A stretch of 64,000 nucleotides of DNA from Zanthoxylum bungeanum (Eukaryota > Streptophyta > Magnoliopsida > Sapindales > Rutaceae). Both the position numbers and the translations under genes were made by a program. The stretch spans positions 372,001 to 436,000 of the forward strand of contig SKCR01033646.1 in NCBI GenBank assembly GCA_019454045.1, written 5' to 3'. This document shows, piece by piece, positions 1 through 10,560 of this stretch. Each line of letters opens with the position of its first letter. Position 1 is the stretch's first letter. Under the pieces are notes generated by a model. The model saw only the letters and a list, made by a program, of their open reading frames with translations. It was not told the origin of the DNA and ran no database searches.

Positions 1-283
1 TGATATAAGTTAGCCAACTCAATTGAAAATAAGCTAAAAAGTAATCACCAACCTTTGGTCATATTTTTTATGCTAAGTGTAATGAAAGTGATACTTACAA
101 GATTCAAGTGGTGTAAGTGTAATGAAGAAACATGAAAGCTACTGAAGTTGCAGCAAACACTAGCTTATTTTGCTCATCTCCCGTTTTCTGATCATGTAAA
201 ATTAATCCAAATTTTTGTATTATAATTTTATTAACAAGTGTGATTAAAAAAAACAATAATAGTCATGTAAAAAATCTTCAGTT
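1..283. other. AT-rich intergenic sequence, nothing recognised
   Basis: No open frame of useful length and no recognisable repeat ends are seen. The stretch is AT-rich with short A runs and simply leads into the GC-rich transposon remnant that follows. Confidence 0.5.
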
Positions 284-602
284 GGGCAGGTTGCGGGCTG
301 CGGCTGAATGGGAGTGTGGAACTGTGGATTAATGTTTTAGGTTTAGGTTTTGTTAGTTGTATTTATATGAAGGTTTTTTTATATTGTCCTAAAAATATTA
401 ATTAATAAAAAATAATATTGCGGGTATGCGGATACCCGCAGCGGATACCCTCATTTTTTTCTTAAATACCAAACCCGCACCGCACCCTCAACGAGTTCTG
501 CTTTAAATTACCAAACTCGCACCGCACTCACTAATATATTTACCAAATTCTACCCATTGCGGATGGGTTTTTGCGAGTTTGCGGGTAAAATTGTCATCCC
601 TA
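284..602. mobile_element. hAT-like element remnant (one terminal end)
   Basis: The right edge, read inward on the minus strand, begins TAGGGATGACAATTTTACCC, which resembles the terminal inverted repeats of Ac-type hAT elements. Inside lie several copies of GCGGGTA/TACCCGC type subterminal motifs (about 420-590), also typical of hAT ends. No matching left terminus was found upstream, so this is a truncated element or MITE; the left boundary is approximate. There is no transposase coding. Confidence 0.55.
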
Positions 603-1033
603 ATAAATTTCTTGCAGAAGATAAAGACAGAATGATCGAATCAATGTACATTTATTGTTAGTATATGACTAGAAAAAGTAATCAGATTTTTTCTTTCAAA
701 AACCCTAATCAAATTGTCTAAAACTTTTCTTTTCTATTTAATGTATCACTCTTGACGGAGTCTACTAGTAATGATTTGACCAGATTTTGAGTGGATTTAA
801 GATATATTTTTTTGAATGCTTCACCTGTTTTTGGAGGTCATTCAAAAAAAAAAAAAAGAGGATAATACATCTTAATTAGGAGATAAATCTCCCCCACCAA
901 CGATAATCAATTATCCATTTTGGGTATTTTTGAAAACTAGCTCTCTCCGTCTCAAGGTTTTGCTTTTTTAAAAAGCTTCTCCCCACCGGGGTGATTTTTG
1001 GCATTGAAACAATGGTGCTAAATATGTATATTC
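603..1033. other. AT-rich intergenic sequence
   Basis: Non-coding sequence between the hAT remnant and the first large LTR. It contains a 15-A run near 846. The last five bases, TATTC (1029-1033), are the left target-site duplication of the large element that follows. Confidence 0.5.
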
Positions 1034-2687
1034 TGTCACGACCCCCTCCCTAGAGCGGGCCCAACCCTAGAAAGGGGTCCGCGAATCACTTCAGCTCGAA
1101 CACATATATGTCATGCAATTGAACCAAAAGTTCGCAAGAAATACAATATCCCATAAAATGCAATCCAAATAAATCCCAATAAGTGTTTACACCACAATAA
1201 ATGTCTGAAAACATGAAAGTCATCCTAAATGTCCTATCTCAAAGCCAAAAGAAATGTCTGGACCAACCCGACTGATGGTTGTGGCAAACGAGTCAAATCT
1301 TGGTACTGATATTGCTACTGTTGCGCTGGCGAACTACCTGAGATGTTTGGGAAATGGGGGGTGAGCTTAAACAGCTCAGTAAGTAAAAACACGCATACTC
1401 TCAACATGACATCCCCCACAAAATAGATATATATAAATATGATAGTGAATATATGAAAATAACAGTTAATATATATTGTGAATGTTGATTTTAGTCGAGG
1501 TCCACAATCGAGAATAAAATGAAGGGCGCAAGCGAACCTGCAAAATAAGAGTAGAAAGAGCGAGGAGGTCACTGCCCACCGGTGTGGTGGTAGCCGTAGG
1601 CACTCCGACGCCCAAGTCAGTAGAATATGGATAAGTCGGAAGTGAGGAGATTAAGGTCTTAAGTTACTCAGTCTCTGTTTGATGGTCGTGATGGCAGGAT
1701 GTCATGGTTTAAATGATGATAGATAGTCGTCTCCCCTCTTCTATGTCTTAGCTCTTCTTTTTATAGGTCCCTATATTTTACCAAAATCATGAATTTACCC
1801 CTAAACTTTCCAAATTTACAATTTAACCCCAATGCTCTCCAATATTATCGTTTTAGTCCTAAAACTTCCAATTATCTCATATTACTCACTAAAAAATCAG
1901 AACTCACTCATCTAGGTCGTTAAACATGCCAAAATGCGAATAAGTCCAAAACTTTCAAAATCTTGCAAATACACCCATAAAACTGTAAAGTATAACGTAC
2001 CGAGCTCCAACGACTTCAGAATTTCAGAACGAGGTGGTCCACGGACAGTACACGTCACCAGGATCACAACGGCAGTGGAGGAAATGGCTGATGCTCGACG
2101 ATCACAAATGAACGATCGAACACCGTTAACTCTCATTCTAGGTTCGTTTCACGACAACCAAATGTCTGAATTGGGCAAACGAGGTGTCTAGCCCGCGTAT
2201 CTCGAAGAGGGGAAGATTCTGGTCCGAAAGGTGTCGGTCACGCACGGCGGCGCGTGAGAAGGAATCCGACGATCGGACCGACGACGTTGGCTTCGTCTCG
2301 GCGAGAGGATTCTCTTGATGTGGTCACTTGCCGGAAAAGGTGACCGGAAGACGATGAACAAACCTTTCTCTCTCCTGCCCACACTTTCTTTATCTTATGT
2401 GTTTTATCTCTCTACTGGTTCTACATTTTCTCTCACTACAGATCTGTTTCTCTCTCTAACAGATTACTGGTTTCTGGAAAATTATCTCTGATAAACCACT
2501 GCTCTCAATTACTTCACACCAAGCATACACACATTCAAAAGAATAGCTAAGGTTAGATGTTGTTTTTAAATAGGAGGGGTGGTTGGGTTTAATTAGGATA
2601 GTGGGTATTTGGTTACCAAGTTCTTTAGGGGATAAGGATTGTTATTAATTTGAATAATGGAAGATAATATAGAGACATGGTCTCACA
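1034..2687 (-). repeat. 3' LTR of the Tekay-like element (chimeric)
   Basis: On the minus strand the LTR starts TGTGAGACCATG and ends GGTCGTGACA. It matches the other LTR at 16701-18613 over both flanks (1034-1476 and 1767-2687), with divergence indicating an old insertion. The central part, 1477-1766, does not match and is replaced by sequence from another LTR family. The inside edge (2688-2712) has the GAGGATGAAATTTTTTG type wording that usually precedes the 3' LTR in this clade. Confidence 0.88.
1477..1766 (-). repeat. Foreign TATA-to-end LTR segment inside the Tekay LTR
   Basis: This 290-bp piece aligns with 7321-7663 and 12536-12880, the LTR of the nested non-coding element. It begins at exactly the LTR edge (TGTG at 1477) and stops at the shared TTTATAG, which on the minus strand is the TATA box. 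It shares the conserved block ACTGCCCACCGGTGTGGTGG and the block CTCCGACGC..AAGTCAGTA. The corresponding region of the partner LTR (about 17139-17745) is ordinary Tekay LTR sequence. So this is a replacement rather than a simple insertion. Confidence 0.75.
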
Positions 2688-2741
2688 ATCTACACACCTT
2701 ACAAAAAATTTCATCCTCGAAATTTCTCAATCTTCAAATAG

Positions 2742-3104
2742 CTATGGATATTTTTCTCTCATGTCTTGTTCCACTTCCCAAGTCGCCTCTTGTATGTGAT
2801 GATTATTCCACATGACCTTTACTATGGGGATCTGTTTGGATCTCAAATCTTGGACTTTCCTCTCCACTATTTTCACGGGCTTTTCTTCATAAGTCATATT
2901 CTCACTCAATTCGATCGGTTGGCTCTCCGGGATGTGAGTAGGATCAGATACATATTTCTTCAACACTGACACATGAAACACATTGTGAATCCTTTCTAAC
3001 TCCGGTGGTAATGCCAGACGATATGCGACTTTGCCCACTCTCTCCAATATCTCGTAAGGACCAATATAGCGCGGTGCTAACTTTCCTTTCCAGCCAAATC
3101 TCAA
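2742..3104 (-). pseudogene. Integrase C-terminus with chromodomain (gypsy pol fragment)
   Basis: An open frame of 120 residues. Residues about 10-55 give the GPY/F-type integrase end (YIGPYEILERVGKVAYRLAL, then HNVFHVSVLKKY). Residues about 75-120 give a chromodomain, with aromatic positions in VKVMWNNHHIQEATWEVE and the KYP end typical of Tekay-type elements. The chromodomain of such integrases is thought to steer integration toward heterochromatin. The upstream integrase core lies in a different frame (see 3108-3600), so the full protein cannot be made. The 3' LTR begins about 55 bp downstream on the minus strand. Confidence 0.9.
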
Positions 3105-3107
3105 TAC

Positions 3108-3600
3108 TCCATTCCAAGGGAGACTTTCAAGAAAATGTTATCCCCCACTTGGAACTCTAGGTTCTTTTGTTCTCTTGTCAGCATAACTCTTCTATCGACC
3201 TGCACTTCCAATAGTCTAGCTCGGATAAGTCCGATCCTCTCAGATGTCATATCTACCAAGTCTGAACCATGAATCTGTCTATCTCCAACCTCGCCCTAAC
3301 AAACAGGAGTCCTGCACTTTCTCCCATACAATGCCTCAAATGGAGCCATACCGATACTCGTCTGAAAGCTATTATTGTAAGCAAACTCTATTAGATGTAA
3401 ATGACCATCCCATTCTCCAGCAAAAGTCAATACACATGATCTCAGTAGGTCCTCCAATGTCTGAATAGTCCGCTCTGACTGTCCGTCAGTCTGAGGGTGA
3501 AATGTTATGCTCATAGTAATCTTTGACCCCATAGACTTCTGAAAACCCTGCCAAAAATGATAAGTAAATCTGGCATCTATATCTGATACAATCGATGCTG
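3108..3600 (-). pseudogene. Integrase catalytic core, second half (gypsy pol fragment)
   Basis: The minus-strand frame reads ASIVSDIDARFTYHFW, carrying the second catalytic aspartate of the DDE triad, then FHPQTDGQSERTIQTLEDLL with the catalytic glutamate, then LIEFAYNNSFQTSIGMAPFE and ALYGRKCRTP. The first aspartate lies on the far side of the inserted elements. A stop follows CRTPVC at about 3296, and a frameshift separates this part from the GPY/F-chromodomain part. The upstream end is cut exactly by the TSD GTACT of the Tat-like insertion at 3601-3605. Confidence 0.9.
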
Positions 3601-3605
3601 GTACT

Positions 3606-3935
3606 TGATGAGTGGTATTTATACCACTATTTCCCACTCATTTGACCTAATGTTTTGTATTGTTTCTCGAGTTTTATGAACGTTTTGATGTGTTTTGTTG
3701 TTATTTTGCAGATAAATAATGTTTGGACAGCACTGGAGGCAATTTGGGACAAAACCGGAGAAAAATGCACCAACTGGGATATTTATGTCTTCGGCGCGTC
3801 GCGACGCTGAAGACCTGCGCGTCGCGACGCTGAACCTGCGCCGGATCTGCTAACATGCACCGTCGCCACATGTCAAAATCTGATTGGTCAACTTGCTAAA
3901 ATGCGCCGTGCCACGTGTCACCATCACAACGAATA
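3606..3935 (+). repeat. Truncated 5' LTR of the Tat-like element
   Basis: It matches 4831 to about 5140 of the right LTR. It differs by a short duplication: the perfect palindrome GCGTCGCGACGC appears twice here (3796-3807 and 3819-3830) but once at the same place in the right LTR (5021-5032). Confidence 0.82.
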
Positions 3936-4820
3936 CAGTCATGAGCTAAAATTGAAAAGTTTGTAATATTCCGTACTATAGTTTAATTGGAGGAAGCATC
4001 TCTAAATAGTGATGGAGTAAAAAAAAAAAAAAAAAAACGTCTGAGATCCGAGTTATTAAGTCTGTAAGGGTGTTTTAACACCTAGTGCTCTAAAACCAAC
4101 TGGTTTGGGAGTCACTGGCCCAAAGCTTGCTACATGGATCGAAGATGCTGCAAAAATATATATATCTGAAGTCTGAGTAATTAAGTTCGTAGGGGTGTCT
4201 TAACACCTGGTGCCCTAAAGCCAACTGGTTTGGGAGTCACCAACCCAAAGCTCGCTACATAGACGGAAGGTATTGTATATAAATAAAAAATAGAAAAAAT
4301 CAAAGAAAAAATCAGAAAAATCAAAAAATTATTCCATTGCTACAAAAAGGTGTGAATTCTGATAAAACTTTAGGACAAAAATATTACTCTCTTATCAACT
4401 GCAATTATGACTGTTGTGGGCAAAAATGAGTTGATTAATATTTTGTTGGCTGTGTATATGGAGAATGGTAAAAATAATCGGAGAATTTACTTATTCGGTA
4501 ATTTAGAAAGAAACAAAACAACTAGTAACTTGGAGTAGAATTTTCACCTGATTAGTCACTAACTTTCTTTATTCTCTTTTCGCTTGTCTTTTTGCTTTTG
4601 TGTGCATTAGTTTTACTAACTTTTTACTTTTGTAAAATGTTTGTGGGTATCATTGCTGTAAGCCCTCACGAGACTACACTCGTCCACTAGGGACACCTAG
4701 GGGTTAAAGGCTTGTTGCATATGCTAAATGCAACCGTGATCCCTACGAAAGTGGCTTAGTTAATTTTATTTTTATGTTATTCTATTTTCTGTTTTGCTCG
4801 AGGACTAGCAAAATGTTAGG
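3936..4820 (+). other. Non-coding interior remnant of the Tat-like element
   Basis: No long open frame. It holds an approximate direct repeat: CCAACTGGTTTGGGAGTCAC occurs near 4096 and again near 4222, each in a context about 125 bp long, with an 18-A run near 4020. The right end (about 4660-4830) has the 3'-leader wording of Tat-group elements. Confidence 0.6.
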
Positions 4821-4830
4821 TTTGGGGGTG
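4821..4830 (+). other. Polypurine tract of the Tat-like element
   Basis: TTTGGGGGTG lies directly before the 3' LTR start TGATGAG. It is the usual plus-strand primer position and sets the element's orientation as plus. Confidence 0.75.
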
Positions 4831-5389
4831 TGATGAGTGGTATTTATACCACTATTTCCCACTCATTTGACCTAATATTTTGTATTGTTTCTCGAGTTTT
4901 ATGAACGTTTTGATGTGTTTTGTTGTTATTTTGCAGATAAATAATGTTTGGACAACACTGGAGGCAATTTGGGACAAAACCGGAGAAAAATGCACCAACT
5001 GGGATATTTATGTCTTCGGCGCGTCGCGACGCTGAACCTGCGCCGGATCTGCTAACATGCACCGTCGCCACATGTCAAAATCTGATTGGTCAACTTGCTA
5101 AAATGCGCCGTGCCACGTGTCACCATCACAACGAACTTGCTAACGTCGCCGGATGCCACGTGTCACCCATCCAACGGTGCCGACAGTTGCCGACAGTGAC
5201 GTCAGCATGACGTCAGCAATGACGTCATGAACAGTGCCATATCATCAGTCTGACGTAAGCAATGACATCATGAACAGTGCCACGTCATCGGATAAGATCT
5301 GAGCCGTCGAATCACCGCGTGACACGTGTCACTGTAGCGTGCGGCGCGACGCGCAGCGAGAGTCGCGACGCCCAACCGCCATCCGCGCC

Positions 5390-5398
5390 TATAAATAG
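5390..5398 (+). promoter_or_regulatory. TATA box of the Tat-like LTR
   Basis: TATAAATAG follows the GC-rich tail of U3. Equivalent boxes occur in the other family members at 24612-24623 (-) and 63466-63473 (+). This supports the LTR orientation and marks the expected U3/R boundary shortly downstream. Confidence 0.6.
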
Positions 5399-5685
5399 AG
5401 GGCGAGGGTTCAGTTCTTGTTGTACCATTTCCTCTCCCAAATCCTATGTAATTAGGGAGTTCTTCTCTCTCTAAGTTTCTTTTAATAAAGTTTTGTAATT
5501 TTTAATTACGTTCTGTAAAAATAATAATTTACTTTCTTTATTTTACAGTTTTTACTACTCATTATGAGGAGGTAACTTCCCTCTGTTAAGGTAAAAGGTA
5601 ATTCTTTTTCTATTACTTCTTAGATTATTCTCCCATAATTATAATATATTCAAGTTTTAAATTGACTTAATCAGGATACCGCCAG

Positions 5686-5890
5686 ATTGGTCGGTGGGTA
5701 ATAAAATTCATATTCCGCCTTTATGGCTGGTTTATTTTAAATTCCGCCTTTATGGCTGGTTTATTTTAAGTTCCGCCTTTATGGCTGGTTTATTTTCATT
5801 CCGCCTATATGGCTGGTTATTTTGATTCCGCCTTTATGGCTGGTTGTTTTTAAACTAATTAAATCAAAATACCGCCTATATGGCTGGATG
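5686..5890 (+). repeat. Minisatellite of about 30 bp, CCGCCTTTATGGCTGG core
   Basis: The core CCGCC(T/A)(T)TATGGCTGG recurs about six times, each followed by a T-rich spacer such as TTTATTTTAA. The first unit has the variant CCGCCAGATTGGTCGG. Related arrays lie in the other LTR copies (24180-24310 minus, 63726-63900 plus) with different unit numbers and variants. Confidence 0.85.
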
Positions 5891-6804
5891 AAAATATTTT
5901 GCAAAGTTTATATTATATTATGGGAGAAATCTAATTAGTATATAGTAGAAGTAATTCCTTTTTACCTTAGCAATTTTATTTTAATTCACTTTCAGCATTT
6001 ATTTTACTACATTTACTTTATGCAATTTTATTTTAAGTCTTTTAAGTTTTTAGCCCTAATTATGTGTTGTAGCTAAGTTAGTTATCTAGGGTTGTGATGA
6101 ATTTCAATTTAACTGGTTTATAAGGGTTAGATTATAGTTTGGGTAATTTAAAGATTTATTTATTGAGTCTTAATCTTAAAGCTCTTTAATTAACTGGCCA
6201 TTAATTAAATTGATTAGGTAAACTTAAAATGAACTAGACATAGGGATTTTAAGTTTAAGACCTTAGACTCAATAGCCCACGATCTTCCTTGAGGATAGAT
6301 AACCCTTTTAATAGATTTCCTTACAGGATAGGAATATACCTGTTAGGCGATGGTAGCCATAATTGGAACTTGAATTTAATGAATCTAGATAATTTGGTTG
6401 ACATAGACATATGGTTCAATTGGATTATACTAGGTATTTGTAATTGACCATCGGAAGAGGCTTTTACATAATTTAGTGTTCCAGGTTATTAAATTGATAT
6501 ATTACCCAACTATAAGATAACTACTTCATCTTTTAAATAATATTGAAATAAATCACAACCCTGAATAGTTCTTAATATTGAATTTCCTTAAAATCTACTT
6601 TTAAGCAATTTTATTTATTTGTCTTTAAATTTAGAATCGTCGCCATTTCAAATCAATCAAACAACTTGTTAGATACTAGTAATCATTTGGCCCAATAAAT
6701 TGATAACAAAAAGGTTTTAAGTCCTCGTGAGATCGATACTTTTTATACTACTTGAACGAAACGTACGCTTGCGTTATACGTGTGTGTTTATGCCGGTCAG
6801 TACT

Positions 6805-7320
6805 CCATGTAACCGCACAATCTACTCCACATACAGTTCTGCTAGCCTATCTGGTCCCCACGTAACTCGAATCGGTAGAAAATGAGCAGACTTAGACAAT
6901 CGATCCATTATAACCCAAATTGCATCGTAGCCTTTCTGTGTCATCGGTAGCCCTACTACAAAATCCATCGCAATGTTTTCCCACGGTCACTCAGGTATAG
7001 GTAGAGGCTGGAATAATCCAGCTGGGTGTTGATGCTCTGCCTTGACCTGCTGACAAACCAGACAACGGGATATAAACTCTGCAATCTCTCTCATGATGCA
7101 TGTTATATGGGGCATCATGAGCTTCATCCAATAGATGGTACCACAAATCTGTCGCCAAAAAGTAATATATTATCTGAACTCAATCTGAAAGTACTAATCT
7201 CTTCCCATGCAGCTTCTGTTTTCCATTTCTTGCGCTGTCCATCCCCGTCTTGTGTTGTTTTGAGTCTATCTAGCAGTGTAGGTCAAACTTTCAGATGAGC
7301 AAGAAGTCATCCTCTGTCAT
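6805..7320 (-). pseudogene. Integrase N-terminal zinc region and first catalytic aspartate
   Basis: The minus-strand translation, with frame changes, gives the HHCC-type zinc-binding wording (CLVCQQVKAEHQ), then PAGLLQPLPIPE, then the core start with MDFVVGLP carrying the first DDE aspartate, then the [15 protein letters not shown] and [10 protein letters not shown] wording. It joins logically to 3108-3600 across the 3606-6799 insertion. A stop sits after IPE, and the frame is broken again nearer the zinc region. The other end is cut by the second nested element at 7321. Confidence 0.85.
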
Positions 7321-7915
7321 TGTGGATGCTGGATTTCGGCCGAGGTCCACAATCAGAATTTGTAGGTGGGAGTACTAGCGATCCTGCAAGACAAAAGTAG
7401 AGTGAGCGGAAGTAGACTGCCCACCGGTGTGGTGGGTGCCGGGGGCACTCTGACGCTCAAGTCAGTAGTATAAAATGAGCAGTAAATATGTAAATATGAA
7501 AGCAAGGTTTGATGTTACCTTGAACTCTTTGGGTGGCCGTGAGGGCAGTGGTAAGTGTTTGAGAGGATGGAGTGCTCTGAGAGAGCTAGTGTCAGATAGC
7601 AGAGACTTGTAAGAAAGAAGTCCAGCTTTTTCTCTTGTTTCTTGAATTGCGTTGCTATTTATAGATGAAAATGATCGTCTTTGGCAGCTGGCATAAGTCC
7701 CACAACGTGCCCAGACATTTGATAAAAGTTTGAGCATGTGAGAATATGCCTTGTGTTAGGCAAAGTGTGGAAATGTGGTTGATATAATTAAGAGGTTTTG
7801 TCCTTAAGCTTCTGGCTCAATTGTAATCCAATAATACATAATTCTTTGGGCCTTGTATACTATTGGGTTTGAGGTGAAAGACGGTTTTGCCCTCGGCCCA
7901 ATTTTGGCCCGTACA
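7321..7915 (-). repeat. 3' LTR of the non-coding element (595 bp)
   Basis: It matches 12536-13150 closely over its whole length. The main difference is an extra duplicated stretch in the right copy near 13060-13090. On the minus strand a TATA box (TATAAATAG) lies at 7655-7663. The block GACTTGAGCGTCGGAGTGC lies downstream of it, near 7445-7465. Confidence 0.88.
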
Positions 7916-8349
7916 GTTTGTCTCATACTCTCTAAGTCAATAAGTTCTTGATTTGGAGAGTATTTTTATGCATGTCTTACGAAACATGATATGTAAGTGT
8001 ATCTGTCAAGAATACAGAGTTCTAGATACATTTCTTTTTATCGTCTGGGTTTATAATGTCTTCTATTCGTCATGACAGAAGAGCCGCAAAGTCTTTTCAA
8101 GTTGTCTGGTCGAAATGTAGTCTCTGTCATGAATTTGACTCGACACGAGACATGGGTGATGTCCCCAGTCGATTGAACCTGCTGAAGGTCCAATGCATAA
8201 TTTACACGACATTGATCGTTTAGATGTTGAATAATCTATGTCTTCATTTGACTCTATATGAGTCCATGGGTTGACTGAACCAGATGAAGGATCAAGAGTT
8301 ATTTCTCACAACATTGCGTCGTATGGATTGTAGGAAGTCCATTTCTTCA
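7916..8349 (-). other. 3' interior of the non-coding element, diverged repeats
   Basis: No coding. From about 8150 the first diverged copies of the 137-bp repeat appear: GATGTCCCCAGTCGATTGAACC near 8158, about 216 bp before the next copy. Confidence 0.6.
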
Positions 8350-9130
8350 TTTGACTCGACATGAGTCATTAGGGATGTCCCCAGTCGACTGAACCAGATG
8401 AAGGTTAGGACAATCTCCATACTACTGGTCATGGACCATAAGAGTCTTCAAATTTTTCTAGACCAGATGAATGTTATGTGTTGACTCTACATGAGCCATG
8501 GGGGATGTCCCCAGTCGACTGAACCAAATGAAGGTCATGACAATATCCATACTACTGGTCAAAGGACCAGGGGAATCTACAATATCGTCTGACCAGATGA
8601 AGGCCAGGTCTTCAACTTGACTGTACATGAGCCAATGAGGGATGTCCCCATTTGAATGAACCAGATGAAGGTCATGATAATCCCATAATACGGGTCAAAT
8701 GACCAGGGGAATCTACAATGTCGTCTGACCAGATGAAGGCCAGGTCTTCAAATTGACTCTACATGAGCCAATAGGGGATGTCCCCAGTCGACTGAACCAG
8801 ATGAAGGTCAGGATGATCCTCATACTACGGGTCAAATGACCGGGGGAATCTACAATGTCGTCTGAGCAAATGAAGGCTAGGTCTTCAACTTGACTCTACA
8901 TGAGCCAATGAGAGATGTCCCCAGTCGACTGAACCAGATGAAGGTCAGAATAATCCCCATACTACGGGTCAAAGGACCAGAGGAATCTATAATGTCGTCT
9001 GACCAGATGAAGGCCAGGTCTTCAACTTGACTCTACATGAGCCAATGAGGGATGTCCTCAGTCGACTGAACTAGATGAAGGTCAGGATAATCCCCATACT
9101 ACGGGTCAAATGACCATGGGAATCTACAAT
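8350..9130. repeat. Tandem array, unit about 137 bp, six units
   Basis: The landmark GATGTCCCCAGTCGACTGAA recurs at about 8374, 8504, 8641, 8777, 8914 and 9051, giving spacings of 130-137 bp. Each unit also has a GACTCTACATGAGCCAATG part, a CATACTACGGGTCAAATGACC part and one or two AACCAGATGAAGGTC motifs. The units are well conserved with each other, which suggests recent array growth compared with the flanking degenerate part. Confidence 0.9.
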
Positions 9131-10560
9131 GTCGTCTGGACCAGATGAATGTCAGGTCTTATATTTGACTTTACCTGAGTCAATGGGGCATGTTCCATAT
9201 GGAGGATGTTTCATTGTCTTATGTATCAAGATGACCATACATATTGATAAAGGTACAAGGGAGTCTACAGATACTAGATCTGATCAAAGTCTCAGAATAT
9301 TTCATTCTACAACACTTAAAAAAGTACATCAGAGTCTACATGACACGATGAAGGTCCAAGAAAGTCTACACACTCCACTATACCTAATGAGGGCATATGG
9401 GAGTTTACTCCTCCCGACCTGATGAAGGTCCAAGTAAAGTTTACACACTCCACTATACCTGATGAAGGTACATGGGAGTCTACACATTCCGTATATGATG
9501 AAGATCCACGGGGGTATTCATTATTCATTCTACATGATCTAATATGAGTCAATGAGGATCGTTACTCTACTAGACCTGAAGAAGGTATATGTGAGTCTTT
9601 CATTCTCATACTACTAGTTCTGATGAAGGTCAATGATATTAATGTCGAATGGACTATCAAATGGACCTGATGAAGGTCCATAAGGCACAATCGAATGAAT
9701 CTAATGAATATCTATGAGAATCTTCATACTACAAGACCTGATGAAGGTCACGAGACTACTTTCGAATGGACATGTCGCATGGACTTGATGAATATCTATC
9801 AAGGTTATTACTCATTCTGTTGATGAGGATTTATGAGACTACGTTCGAATGGACTTATCGAATGGACTTTATGAAAATCCAAAGAATTCATTACTCACTC
9901 TCCTAGACCTGATTAAGGTCCATGAGACTATAGTAGAATGAACTTGAAGAATATATGTCAAGGTCATCACTATTCACACTTCTACAATACTACTGTCGAA
10001 TGGAGTTTTCGAATGGACCTGATGAAGGTCTAAGAGACTATAATAGATAAACTTGATTAAAGCCATCAATGTCACCTCCATTCTACGAGACTACCGTCGA
10101 ATAGAGTTGTCGAATGGACCTGAAGAAGGTCCATGAAGCTATAGTCGAATGAACCTGATGTAGGTTCATAAGATTTTTCATTCTACCTATCCATAAGACT
10201 ATTGTCGAATGGACCCGACAAAGGTCCACGGGACACGGTCGAATGAACATAATGAATGTCTATGATATCACCACTCTACTAGACCTGATGAAGGTCCAAA
10301 AGAATTTTCATACTACCTATCTTGATAAAGGTTGGTCGATTGGACCTAAAGGAGATCCAAGAGAGTTTTTCATTCTACTAGGCATGATAGAAGATTCCCT
10401 ATGTAGTCTGGAGTTGGCAATATTAAATCAATGTAGCATGAAGATAATGACTAACCTTTGATTTAGTCTGGAGGAGTTGATAATCATTCCAAGTAGTCTA
10501 TGAGAGATGGGAATTTTCCATGTAGCCTGAAGTTGATAGCCATCCACCTTGTAGTATGAG
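9131..10560. repeat. Degenerate repeats built on GACCTGATGAAGGTCC and TCGAATGGAC
   Basis: The 137-bp register is lost, but the short motif GACCTGATGAAGGTCC, with GGACC/GGTCC arms able to pair, and the motif TCGAATGGAC recur many times at irregular spacing. There is no coding frame longer than chance. Confidence 0.75.

Larger units (their letters stand above)
3606..6799 (+). mobile_element. Tat-like Ty3/gypsy element with deleted interior
   Basis: TSD GTACT is perfect at 3601-3605 and 6800-6804. The element starts TGATGAGTGG and ends CGGTCA. It has a truncated left LTR (3606 to about 3935), a short non-coding interior, and a full right LTR (4831-6799). The interior ends in TTTGGGGGTG, the polypurine tract type seen in Tat/Ogre-group elements. 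No gag or pol coding is left. The left LTR loses homology to the right one after CATCACAACGAA, so one deletion removed the rest of the 5' LTR, the PBS and the coding part. Confidence 0.88.
4831..6799 (+). repeat. 3' LTR of the Tat-like element (1969 bp)
   Basis: Starts TGATGAGTGG and ends CCGGTCA. Three other copies of this LTR family occur in the window: 23237-25435 (-), 34721-35777 (+) and 62884-64000 (+, cut by the window end). U3 holds ACGT-core motifs and GCGTCGCGACGC palindromes, then a TATA box (5390-5398), a CCGCCTTTATGGCTGG minisatellite, and a well conserved 3' end. Confidence 0.88.

Noticed and set aside
420..600. GC-rich palindromic stretch as a possible origin or regulatory structure
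   Set aside because: The TAGGGATGACAA edge and TACCCGC repeats are better explained as a hAT terminal region.
8350..9130. Regular repeats that could suggest a CRISPR array
   Set aside because: Units of 137 bp are contiguous and similar over their whole length, without unique spacers, and the genome is a plant's.
9131..10560. Repeated CTGATGA within GACCTGATGAAGGTCC, resembling the hammerhead ribozyme core
   Set aside because: The hammerhead also needs a GAAA box after stem II and a matching stem III with the cleavage site. The copies checked do not show these in order, and the CTGATGA sits inside the hairpin loop instead.
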